Source: Scenedesmus sp. ARA3
Lineage: Eukaryota; Chlorophyta; Chlorophyceae; Sphaeropleales; Scenedesmaceae
NCBI GenBank assembly: GCA_004335835.1
Contig: RWJK01001842.1
Coordinates: 124,001 to 188,000 of the forward strand
DNA: 64,000 nucleotides
Direction: 5' to 3'
Shown here: positions 1 to 10,510 of the stretch, piece after piece
Numbering within the stretch: the stretch's first letter is position 1
Layout of the letters: every line of letters starts with the position of its first letter
The notes under the pieces: generated by a model
Databases searched by the model: none
What the model saw: only the letters and a program-made list of their open reading frames with translations
Told to the model about the DNA's origin: nothing
Program-made: the position numbers and the translations under genes

Positions 1-388
1 TCACCGTGCTCCCAACATTATCTTAAGAATCACCTGTTGAATTTGCTGTGTTGTTAGCTGCGGTTGCTGCGGCTGGGCCATAGGGATTGCCTCAGTGCTG
101 CCCCTGGCTGCCCTTCACATGTGCTCCTGTGTGCGAAGGCAAGCAGTGCCTGGGTGCGTGCTACCATGCCACGCTGTACTTCTGCTAGTCAAGAGTCGTA
201 GTATGAGCGCCAAGAACCATGAATGTCACTGCATTGCAGTGCACACGACACTGTCATGACACGGGACATAAGGACAACATTCAAACATCAACAGCCACTC
301 TGAAATTACATTACGATGCTTTTAGTACGGCTTGTTTGTGCAATGATTACCCATGGAGTTATAGTTGCATTGAGCGGGAGGAAGTAGC
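1..388. other. upstream region of the BRCT gene
   Basis: No recognisable coding sequence. It lies directly 5' of the first BRCT exon and would hold the promoter and 5' UTR. The true first exon could begin further upstream, because the in-frame ATGs at 389 and 425 were chosen only for being closest to the first conserved residues. I see no TATA box or other clear element. Confidence 0.4.
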
Positions 389-3300
389 GTGCCTTGGAGA
401 GGTAGCAGTGCTGCCTCCCAGACAATGGCCCCTGCGTGGGCTGCTGGGCTCACAGTCACGACAACAGGCCTTAACCAGAAAGATAAGCAGGCAGTCAAAC
501 ATGATGTTGAAGCTGCTGGTGGCAGGTGCGGCTGCATCTTCATTGCACAGCATCACATGTGCTGCCATCTACTGTTCATGAATCGCTGTAATTGCGCGCA
601 GATGCTCTGTCCTGTTGCCCACCAGTCAATCGGTGCATCCCCTAGGTTTCATGTCTGCATGTCCACGTTTCAATACACCATTTGCTGCTTTGCCTTTCGC
701 AGGTACAGCCCCAACCTCAGCAAGCGCACCACACACCTTGTCACAACAACAGTGGTTGGGGCTCTGTCAGACAAACTTGCAGCAGCTGCAGCAGCAGGCA
801 GCAGGTTTGACACGCATATTGTCAGCATTGATTGGGTAGCTGCCAGTGCTGCCCGCAGGGGCAGGGCCGCAGAAGTGCAGTATGCACCTGTCCTTCCAGG
901 TGCAGAACAGGTGAGCCACACGCATGCAGCAAACAGCAGCCACACTCCTGAGGCAGTAGCACGAAGCTCAAAGAACAGACGCCGCACCTGCACATGACTG
1001 CTGGCAGTTGGCATGTGAGCTCTCTGCACACTCGCACATGCCGCATGGGGTATAGAATATGCAGCATGAATGGATGCCTGCCGACCAGACTGCCTGCATT
1101 GTCATTTGCTGACTGGCTCGTACTTGATGTCGTGCACTGCCGCCCTTCCTGCAAGACACCTGCGGCGCACATCCTGCCAGCAGCACTGACAGCACAGCCT
1201 GGCAGCAGCAGCAGCAGTACCCGCAAACCACAGCGCGATGACGTGGCATCCGCTGCAGCAGCAGATACGCCAGGTGCAACAGCAGCACCACAAACCCCAT
1301 GGGTTGTGCACTTCTCTCAGATGGTTGATGACAGCATCTATGGTATGCCAGAGCACCCCAGCCCTACCGCTCACCAGCGCCTGGCAGAGCAGCTGCAGGA
1401 GCAGCAATACCAGGAGCAGCAGCAGCTGCTGCAGGCGATAGAAGAGGAGCAGAGCCAGGACGTAAGTCCCGCACCTGTGCGGCCCCCTCTGCAGCAGTGT
1501 TCTTCCTTCACACCTGGTGTCACATCAGCAGCAGCAGTAGCAGCACACAGCAACGGCCGCCAGCATGCAGCCACTGGAGCGTGTACACAGCAGCAGGCAG
1601 CAGCAGCAGGGGCGTCGTCACTACATGCACAGGGCACGCCTCAGCTGCGCCCACGCCCGCTGCAGCTGCCTGGTGCTGGGCCTGTGCCAGGCAGCAGCGG
1701 TGAGGCTACCGCACTAACAGCAGCAGCACAGCATAGGGCTACTCCAACTGCGGTGGCGTGTGGCCAGCAGGGTGCACCTTCAAAGGCAGACACAGGCAGA
1801 GCGGCCTTTGGCAGTATGCTGGCTTCCCCTGCTGCTGTTGAGGCTCAACAGGTCACCCCTGTTCAGCAGCTTGCAAGGATCAGTCCGCCACAGCCAACCT
1901 TTCAGCTGCAGACCCAAGCACAGCAGCAAGGGCAGAAAGTGCTGCAGCAGCAGCGGCAGCAGCCTACGCTGCCTGTGGAGTCTGGTGGTTTTGGCAGTGT
2001 GGATGACCTGATCTCAGCCCTGCGGCGGGTCACCACTGACGGCAGAAGAAGCACCAGCGACCTCATGGCGTCACCTGTGCCAGCAATGGCGCTAGCAGCA
2101 GCTGCTGCTGCTGAGCTCGGTCGAGGGCAGCGTAGCCCCCTCCTGCCGCGGCAGGATGGGCAGCGGTGGCAGCAGTCACCTGCTGCTGAAAGAGGAGGAG
2201 GTGCAGCAGGCGTGGGAGGTGTTCCTTCTTTTGGCATAGATCGGCAGGCAAACAGCACAGTAGATGAGCTGATAGGTGCGCTGCAGCGAGTGACGGACAG
2301 CAGAAGAAGCACAGCAGAGGCGGCATCAGGCCCTGCAGAAGCCAGGATGCACATGCCTGTTGAGCTGCAGCAGCAGCAGCAGGTAGGTCCGGCCGACGGC
2401 AGTCTGTTTGGCAGCCTCAGCAATGTGGACGACCTGATAGTTGCTCTGCGCAGGGCAACTAGCGACAACGCAAGGAAAGCAGCTACGGCAGAGGGCACAC
2501 CACAGGGCAGCCAGAACCCAGTGACACCACCTACACAGCAGCAGCAGCGGGGGCGGTGGCCATGGGAGCAGGCACCTGCAACACCGCCTCACCAGCAGCA
2601 GCAGCAGCAGCAGCAGGCCCTGCCCCCAGGCAGTGCAGCTGGTGTTGGCACCCCAGCAGCGTCCGCTGCTGCCAGCAATGTTGAGGAGCTCATCTTGGCG
2701 CTGCGCCGGGCAACAGGTGACAGCAGGCGCAGCACCGCCGAGGCAGCGCCCAGCTCGCCAAGGTGGGAGCCGCAGCAGTTCTGGATGGGGCAGCAGCAGC
2801 AGCAGCGCAGCACGCAGCCAGGAGGGCTGCAGGACAGCAGTTTGTACGGCAGCCTGAGCAGTGTGAACGATCTGCTGGGGGCACTGCGGCGTGCAACAGG
2901 GGACAGCAGGCGAGGCACGGCTGAGTCCGCTCCTGATGCACCTGCTGGGTCAGCCGACACCTCAGCAGCAGCAGTGGCCGCAGAAGTTGCTGTAGAGAAG
3001 CTGAAAGCAGCATGGACAGGTCAAGATCCTGATGCCTCAGCTGCGTCAGCAGCAGAGGCAGCGGGTGGGTCAGCTAGTTTGTATGGCAGCCTGAGCAGTG
3101 TGGACGACCTGCTGGGGGCGCTGCGGCGTGCAACAGGGGACAGCAGGCGAGGCACGGCCGAGTCAGCTCCTGATGCAGCTGCTGGGTCAGCCGACACCTC
3201 AACAGCAGCAGCAGCAGCGACAGCAGCAGCAGCAGCTGGTGATGCAGGAAAGCAAACAAGCAGGGTAGGGCAGGGCCTGAGTGGCGCTGCCGTTGCTGCT

Positions 3301-6300
3301 GCTGTAGCAGAGCCTGCTGGAATGTTTGGCAGCATGAACAGTGTGGATGACCTGATACAGGCTCTGCGCAGCGCCACAGATGGCAGGCGAGACACAGGAG
3401 AGGCAGCGGCAGATGGAGGAGAAGCAGCAGCTGCTGCAGCTGTGCATCAGTGGCAGCAGCAAGAGGCGGCAGATGATGGGGTGCAGCGGGCGTTGGCTGC
3501 ATCGGATTCAGTGAGGCGGCAATCCATGGGTAGCTGCAGCAACTTTGAGGATCTCCTGGCCTCGCTGCTGCGGGCAACAGCATCCAGCAGCAGGCGTGGC
3601 ACTGCAGAGGCTGCTGCGGTGCCGCTGGAATCACACTCATCGCAACAACAGCAGCAGCAGCAGGAGGTACAGGGACAGCCAGCTGTGACGCCCGGCAGCA
3701 AGGGGCCAAGCAATGCAGGGCGGCAGTCAAGCGATGCAGGCTGCAGCCCAGCCTACATGTCAGGCGGCAGCATCAGCCAGCTGGTGACCTCGCTGAGGAG
3801 GGCGACTGCAGAGACGCACGGCAAGCTGCGCACAGCAGCAGAGGCCGTGACACCTGTATCACAACAGCCGTCAGTAATGCAAGCAGCAGGCACTCCTGCA
3901 GCAGCAGCAGCAGCAGCAGGCAGAGCAGACATGCAGGAGCTGGTTGCTGCACTGCGGCGGGTGACAGGGGATGGCCAGGTGCGTGGCTGCAGCAGCGCTG
4001 GTGCTGAGGGCATGAAGTCCCTGGCCACGCCACTCAACACAGACCAGGCGTCTGGTGGTGTGCAGGACGGCTACCAGGAGCAGCAGCAGCAGCAGCAGCA
4101 CAATGTGCTGATCCAGCAGCTGCTGCTGCACACGCAGGAGCTGAAGCTCGACGAGCAGCTGCCCTGGCAGCAGCATGGCAGCTCTGATGGCTACCTCAAG
4201 GCTGCCTGGGGCAGCACTGGTGGTGGTGAAGATGCACCCCCTGCTGCTGCTGCTGCTGCTGCACCAACAAGCAGCGGCGGACTCCAGCAGTTGCTGGCAG
4301 CACTCCAAGGCGCTGCAAGCAGTGAGGTCTGGGAAGTGGCAGATGCCAGCAGAGGTGCTGTGGCTGCCGAACCTGCGCAGCATGATGTGCTAAACACAGC
4401 ACATGCAACGAGCTCTGCAACAGAGCTGGAACTGCTGCTGAAAGGGGCGGGGCAGCAGCAGGAGCAGAAGCAGCAGCAGGTGGAGCTGATCACCAGCCGA
4501 GATGTTCCAACCGCTGACCGCCGCAGCAGCCTCAGTCCACATGCCAACGTTGCAGCGGCGGACAGCTTGCCAGCAGGCCATGAGGCACCAATGCAGCAGC
4601 AGCAGCTGCAGCAGCAGCTCGAAGGTGCAGCAGCGCTGGGCCCTTCACAGTCCCCACTGAGGGCGCGTCAGCTGTGGCATGATGAGGCTGCGCCTGGCTC
4701 AGAGGAGGATTGCAGGCAGCCAGAGCCGCAGCTCAGCCTGAGCCAGCTGGCGCATGCCCTGCACAGCACCGGGGGGCAGCAGGCAAGCACAGATGGAGCA
4801 GCTGCAGCATCAGCAGCAGTGGACGACCGCTGGTCAACACATAACCTGGATGGTGCTGCTGCCGTACCTGATTGGTCAGGTAATGCCGGCCTGTACAGGT
4901 TCCCCACCAGTTCTGCTCCTGAACAACCGCTGCAGGCTGCAGCAGAGCCAACACTGGAGCAGGCGCCAGCAACACAGCCGCTTGCAATTGTTGCAGCCGC
5001 TGCAGCAGCAACAGCAGGTGCAGCAGCAGTGCCAGGACAACAGCCGCAGCAGCAGTCACCGCTGCCGGCAGAGGCAGCAGCTCAGGCGGCCAGCCCTGCA
5101 CAGCAGCAGCAGCAGCAGGCTTCAGCAGCTTCTGGCCTGCAGCTGTGCAGCTGCAGCAGCATGGCTGTTGCCTTTGACCCACACATCCCAGCTGAGATTA
5201 GGCAGGAGCTGGCTGCAGCTGTGGCGGCTGCCGGCGGCTGTGTTGTGCCTGGGCAGCCGCACTTGGGCTGTGGGGCCAACACAGTGGTGGCAGAGCCACA
5301 ACATGCTGCGCAGTGGCTGCAGCTGCTGATGCACATTGTGTCGCCAGCATGGCTGCTCAAGGCAAGCAGGCAGCAGCAGCAGCAGCAGCAGCAGCAGGGT
5401 AGGGCGCAGCAGCAGCTGATGTCCTTGTCGCCTGACGTGGCCAGGGCATTAGGGCAGAGCAAGCAGCAGCAGGGGCAGCATGGTGGTCTGCAGCAGCACA
5501 AAGATGTGGCTGCAGCTGCTGCTGCTGCTGTTGTTGACAACAGTGAGTGTGCTGAGGGCAACAGCAGCATAGCCTGCAGTTTCACAAGTACAGCTGCAGC
5601 CAGCAGCAGCACTGCAGCGCAAGCCGCCGGGATGGCTGCTGGTGGCAACAACAGCAACAACACCAGCAGCAGCAGTGTCCAGGCATGCCGCAGTGTGCTG
5701 GCTGTGCCAGGCGGGGTGTCAGTGGATGGTGGCATGGGGCTGTGTATGGCAGCAGCTGGTGGCTCAGGGCAGCAGCAGCAGCAGCTGCTGATGCCGCCTG
5801 GCCTGCTGGAGGGAGTGGACTGGTCAGTGGACCAGGACCCCAGGTGTGTGGCATGCTACTCAGCTCAGCACTGCTGCACTAAACCTGAGCTGAGCTGAAC
5901 AATGTATCACAGGGACAATGAAGCACGTACATACATATTCTGCCAATCTCTGTCATCTTGATAGCCATCGTGTGACACACCCCTGAAAGGGATACTGAAC
6001 AACCGTTACTGTTCAATCCATATCAAGCACTTTCTGGTTGTTGTCGTGGCTGTTGCTGCAGGTCTGTCGGTGATGAAGAGTTGGAGGCTGTCATACTGCA
6101 GGTGAGACAGGGAAAATAGGCACTGTCGCTGCTATGACGAATTACGCTTTGCTCACAAACCCACCTTAGAAAAAAATCTCGTGCCAGGACAAACTCCTTT
6201 CAACCCCTCCATGTCAGTCTGAAAGGATGCGCCAGCTACCGTGTGAACCATGCAGCATGTGTGCGGCTTATGCCTGTCTCGTGTGCCCATGTGCACCGTC

Positions 6301-6364
6301 TGCACTGCCTCCACACTGCTCAGCTGCTCCCAGTGGCTCTCGCGCCTCAGCTAGCGCCGCTGTA

Positions 6365-6404
<40 letters not shown>

Positions 6405-6775
6405 AGGGTGGCACCAGCAGCATCACCCTGCTGCTGCCGCAGGACAGCAGCGGGCTGCTGGGCCATGCGCCGCTGCTGGTCAGCGCCTGCCAGCCGTGCA
6501 AGGGCCTGACATGCAGTGACATCCTGCAGGCCATACACAGCTTTTACCAGCAGGAGGTGCTGCTGCAGCAACAGCAGCAAGATCAGCAGCAGAAGCTGCT
6601 GGCTGCTGGCACTGGCAGCGCTGTGGATGTGCAGCAGCAGCAGCAGCAGGGCTGTGGGGAGGGTGGCGTGGTGGTGCGGCGGCTGCAGCTGATGGGTGCG
6701 CGGCTGCTGCTGGAGGGCCTGGTGCGCGCCACACGTGACCCCTGCAGCTGCGTGTACGAGGTGTGCCTGGCGTGA
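389..6775 (+). CDS. large BRCT-domain protein with tenfold internal motif
   Basis: Five exons reconstructed: 389-525, 703-910, 1156-5843, 6062-6101 and 6407-6775, about 1813 residues. The first BRCT domain is split by intron 1 and spliced reads GGRYSPNLSKRTTHLV, ending with an IVSIDWVAAS block. A second BRCT-like unit lies at 5160-5360 (AAAGG, then HIVSPAWLLKA). Between them, from 1990 to 3980, about ten copies of a short motif (consensus FGS..SVDDLI.ALRRAT) alternate with polyQ/polyA linkers. The last exon is a conserved-looking tail, from memory reminiscent of the C-terminus of plant BRCT proteins annotated as transcription coactivators; that is unverified. BRCT domains bind phosphopeptides or DNA ends in repair and checkpoint proteins, so a nuclear scaffold is the natural inference. 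Intron 1 is 177 nt, a multiple of three with no stop, so its retention would keep frame. The start is uncertain; TGTAA follows near 6978. Confidence 0.75.
1990..3980 (+). repeat. ten-copy protein motif array within the BRCT gene
   Basis: Copies start near 1990, 2230, 2407, 2670, 2845, 3079, 3322, 3523, 3757 and 3931. The core is V/F-D/E-D/E-L-I/L-x-A-L-R-R-A/V-T, preceded in most copies by FGS, YGS or MGS, and followed in most by a basic R-R-S/G/D-T step and TAEAA. Copies 5 and 6 are nearly identical over more than 30 residues, indicating recent duplication. Others have diverged, indicating an old array under constraint at the core. Weaker relatives may occur near 4273 and 4733. Confidence 0.85.
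6369..6405 (+). repeat. (CTG)n tract at 3' splice site
   Basis: About twelve CTG units run directly into the acceptor CAG of the last intron of the BRCT gene, so the microsatellite occupies the polypyrimidine-tract position. Confidence 0.85.
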
Positions 6776-8314
6776 GGCATGCAGAGATGCGCGCAGGCCT
6801 TGTTGAAGCTCACAACTGTGCAGCAGTCAGAGTGCGGTTAGCTTGTTTGAAAGCATGTGACATAGATTGCGCTCCAGTGGGTGGAGGCTGGTGGCAGAGT
6901 TGCTACAGCTTGATCAAAGACTTCCTGATGGTGATGGCGATGGTGATTTTATGATAATGATTTGGGATTGGTTGTGCTGTAATGCGTGCCACCCTGTGGG
7001 ATATGGCTGGCGCGCGCAGTCAATTGCTTTTGTTGCTGTCCTTCATGATCAGGCCAGGGTTGGGGTTCCCCTGGCTGCTTCTCAGTCAGTGACACCTTGC
7101 CCGCAAGGGGTGGCTGTTGGCCTTGCTGCATTGTGGCTGTACCCACCATTGCTATGAATCTGACATCAGCCCTTGACTTGATAGTTGGATGCCTGGCAGT
7201 GATGATCAGAGCCTGGCAGGCTGCCAGCAGCAGGGGCTGGCCACGCTGGAGTCTGTCCGGTCCAAGGCTTCCACTCCGCACATGCGTGCTGTGTTGGCAG
7301 ACTTTCAGTGTGTATTTGTAACACTACTGCGTCTTTGTCGTTCAACGGTGAAGCGCATGGCGCCTTCATGCTGCGAAAGAATCGCCCTGCAAGCTGCACA
7401 TGAGGCAACCAGCCCCACATGCAGGCCACCGCCCTTCGGGGCTTGTACATGCTGATCAGTGCAGGGCCAAATGTTAGAGAAAACTGTCTTTTGAGTTTCG
7501 CAGGTAAGCACCCTGCTTAGGCATCTCAGCTGTGATAATCGCGTGCACTGGCTGCGGCACCGTCGTGATGCATGACCGACGTGTCATACTTGATAGCCTT
7601 TAACGGGCAACGCAAGGTGGCCTCGTAGCTGTGTGTGATGCCGTTCAACAGCCCTAACCACGACTCAACGTCAGTTTCGCCCGCCAAGCGCCCGTTTTTG
7701 TCCGCCATGACGGTCTGCACTAAAGGCTTGCTGGGTTCGCTGTATCAAGCTGTATCATGCTGAACGTATCGATTCAACTAATATTCTGCATATTCAGCTG
7801 TGAAAGTCTGGTTCTGCATTCCGTCAATCGTTTCTGACTTGCTCAAACGACTGTGGAACAGGCACCAGTGTTGCGGCGTAGCTTTAGCGTAGTTTAACAT
7901 GCTTGCTTGGCAGGGCAACAGCACGAACTGATAGGTGAGGCACTGCTGTCGCCCGTTGCTCAGTCTGGGAGGCTGATGTGTCCTTGATCGTGACGATACA
8001 AACTTTCTATGATTCCTGACGTGACTGGGATGGTCACGAATGATGCCAGCTGCAGTCTCACCCGCGTGCTAATGGGCGAACGAGCACGCAGCCCAACGCC
8101 GTGTGGTCAGCCTTGTGTTCAATTTTGCTGCAAAGTGTTTGGCGTATCTACGATGATCGTTACACCGGCTCTTGATGCATGAGCAGACAGTGATATCTTG
8201 CAGTATCACCGTGGCCAGCAGTGGTGCACTCACGACCTTCCAGCCATCACGGACACCACACCAGCTTTAACAGAGCTTTCACACCTTTATGTGCAGGCCA
8301 GCAGCACCACCCTT
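6776..8314. other. intergenic region between the BRCT and cysteine-rich genes
   Basis: Contains the presumed 3' UTR of the BRCT gene (TGTAA near 6978 and 7317) and the promoter of the cysteine-rich gene. From about 7500 to 8200 the triplet repeats vanish and the sequence is richer in CpG. A short minus-strand open frame is listed separately. Confidence 0.5.
7526..7720 (-). CDS. possible small protein, not recognised
   Basis: A 64-residue open frame beginning MQTVMADKNGR, with the second ATG in a good context. It has ordinary, non-repetitive composition with WLGLLNGITHSYEATL and CPLKAIKYDTSV stretches, unlike the shadow frames of CAG/CTG repeats. It lies in a repeat-poor island. It could be a small gene, the first exon of a minus-strand gene whose other exons I cannot find between 6775 and 7500, or chance. 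I cannot assign a family. Confidence 0.25.
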   Translation of the reverse strand: MQTVMADKNGRLAGETDVESWLGLLNGITHSYEATLRCPLKAIKYDTSVMHHDGAAASARDYHS

Positions 8315-10510
8315 ATGCATGAGAGACACAGCAGGTGCAGCAACAGCTGGCGGCAGACACTTGCGCTGCAGCTGCTGTGCCTGCTGCTCGCAAGCAGCTG
8401 CCATGGCTTAGGCACCGAGCTGCCACCTGCTCGGAGGCTGACAGCCATAACACAGCAGGATGGCAACAGCAGCAGCAGCGGCGCTGAAGCTGCACAGAAC
8501 AGCGGCGAGTGCACACAGCTGAAGCAGCTGACGTGCCGCTTGACTGGCCACAGCTGCCAAGCAGGCATCTGTACAGAAGCAGCAGCAGGAATACCTCCAG
8601 CTGGTGCCGCCTCCCCCGCCCCTGGCAAGCATCCATCCAAGCAGCCAGCCGGTGGCAGCTGCAAAATCCACACGGACTGTGCTGCCACAGCGCCCTACTG
8701 CATTGCTGGCAAGTGCAGGGCCAACTGCACCGCAGATGTGCAGTGCAGGAGTGTGTCGCCAGAGCAGCCGTTCTGCTTGCAGGGCAAGTGCCGCGCGCAG
8801 CAGTGCTTCTGGGACAAGCACTGCAGCAGCAGGCCAGACATGGGCAGCCGCAAGTTTTGTGTGGATGTAGCTGGAGCCAAGCGCTGCAGGCAGTGCGGGC
8901 GGGACAGCCACTGCAGCAGCATCAACCCGCGGCGTGCGGCGTGCTTGGCCAGAAACTCCACTTGTGTGCAGGTGAGTGGAGAAGTGGTGACATGGTTGCA
9001 GGCTGGCGCGACCGTGACACACAGCTGATGCCGCGACACAGCAGCACAGCCCTAACAGCAGCAGCAGCAGCAACCTTTGCCCCTTGTCTGTTACTTCTGG
9101 ACGTCATGTACGATCATCACAAACTCCGCACCTAGGAGCTGACTGCAACACCCACTGATGTTCCATCTGCTGCTCCTGCTGCTGCTGCTGCAGTGCTTGA
9201 CCACGCAGCACTGCTCCAAACTGGCAGCCAGCGGCTTTCTAGGCCCAAGCACGACGCCTGACAGAGTGGAGTGCAAGTCAATGCGCTGCATGCGGACAAT
9301 CGACCCTCAGGCCAACACATCCACAGCCTGCAACTCCACTGCAGACTGCAAGGTGGGAGTGTGCCAGGACAAGGCCTGCTCAGTGCAGTGCACAAGCAGC
9401 GAGCAGTGCACCACAACAGCGAAGGAGCAAGGCCTGTCAGCAGCAGCAGCCACTTGCCAATCCGGACGCTGCGTGGAGTGCTCTGACACAATCGCGTGTC
9501 CTGCAAATGCGGTGTTCCCGGACTCGCGGCCGACATGCGAGGCCGGCAAATGCATGGAGTGTGCAGCTGACAGCGACTGTGCGCGATTCCAGACGCCGTT
9601 TGGCGCAAAGCCGCTATGCATTTTGAACAAGTGCGTGGAGTGCTCGGACCAAAAGCCCTGCCCAGTTGGTCTCTTCGGAGCTGCGGGTACTTGCCAAGCC
9701 GGCAAGTGTGTGGAGTGTGATGGCAGCAGCCAAAGCACTTGCCCCACTGATGCAGCAAAGCCTGGCGGGACCTGCCTAACAGCGACTTCAAAGTGTGTGC
9801 AGTGCACAGCGGATGAGCAGTGCGGCAGCAACGGCCGCTGCATGCTGGACTTCAGCTGCCAGGAGTGCGTAAGCGATGGCGGTTGCGCGGCACTTCCTGG
9901 GGTGTTCCCTGGCGCTGCTGCCACATGCCAAGCCGGCAAATGCACCGAGTGCGCAGCTGATGCGGATTGCGCAAAGTATAAGTACCGCTTTGGGCCGCAG
10001 CCATTCTGCAGCGCCGGCAGGTGCGTGGAATGCTCCGGCAGCCGACCGTGCCCGCTGGGCATGCACAAAGCAAACGGCACGTGCCAGGCTGGCCGCTGCA
10101 AGGAGTGCATTGTGGATACAGACTGCCCGAAGAAGCTGCTGTCTCCTGGAGGCATCTGCCAGACAAATCCTGCTGTTCCTGCATTTGGCAAGTGTGTGGA
10201 ATGCCGGCAAGATGTCAACTGCAAGTTTCTGTTGACGCCGGGTAAGAGCCTCATGTGTGCTGCTGACGAGGGCGGGTGTGAGATCTGTATGACAGATCAG
10301 GACTGCATTGGGTTTGCAGGAGTGAGCGGAATGGGGCCCTACTGCCACGAGCGCAAGTGCTCAGTCAAGGGGCGCAGCTGCAGTGTGGCGTCGGACTGTA
10401 CATATTCTGGGCCGTGTTATGGCATGGCAGAGTGTCCGAGCCCTAGCTGTGCTGCTGGCGAGTGTGATTCTGGGCTGTCGGGGCTTGATGAAGTTGTGCC
10501 GGGGCTGTAG
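8315..10510 (+). CDS. secreted cysteine-rich modular protein
   Basis: Two exons, 8315-8971 and 9194-10510, joined in phase 0, about 658 residues. The N-terminus has a hydrophobic signal sequence (LALQLLCLLLASSCHG) about 15-30 residues in. The mature part is a tandem series of roughly 35-45-residue cysteine modules of the form C-x-E-C, then D-x-x-C, then C-x-x-G-K/R-C-V-E-C, about a dozen in all. Regular cysteine spacing implies disulphide-bonded repeats in an extracellular or cell-wall protein. The layout recalls the loosely defined Cys-rich repeats of algal and protist surface proteins; it is neither an EGF consensus nor a pherophorin. The start was chosen as the ATG closest to the signal peptide; an in-frame ATG exists at 8198. 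The intron's acceptor is preceded by CTG repeats. Confidence 0.75.
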
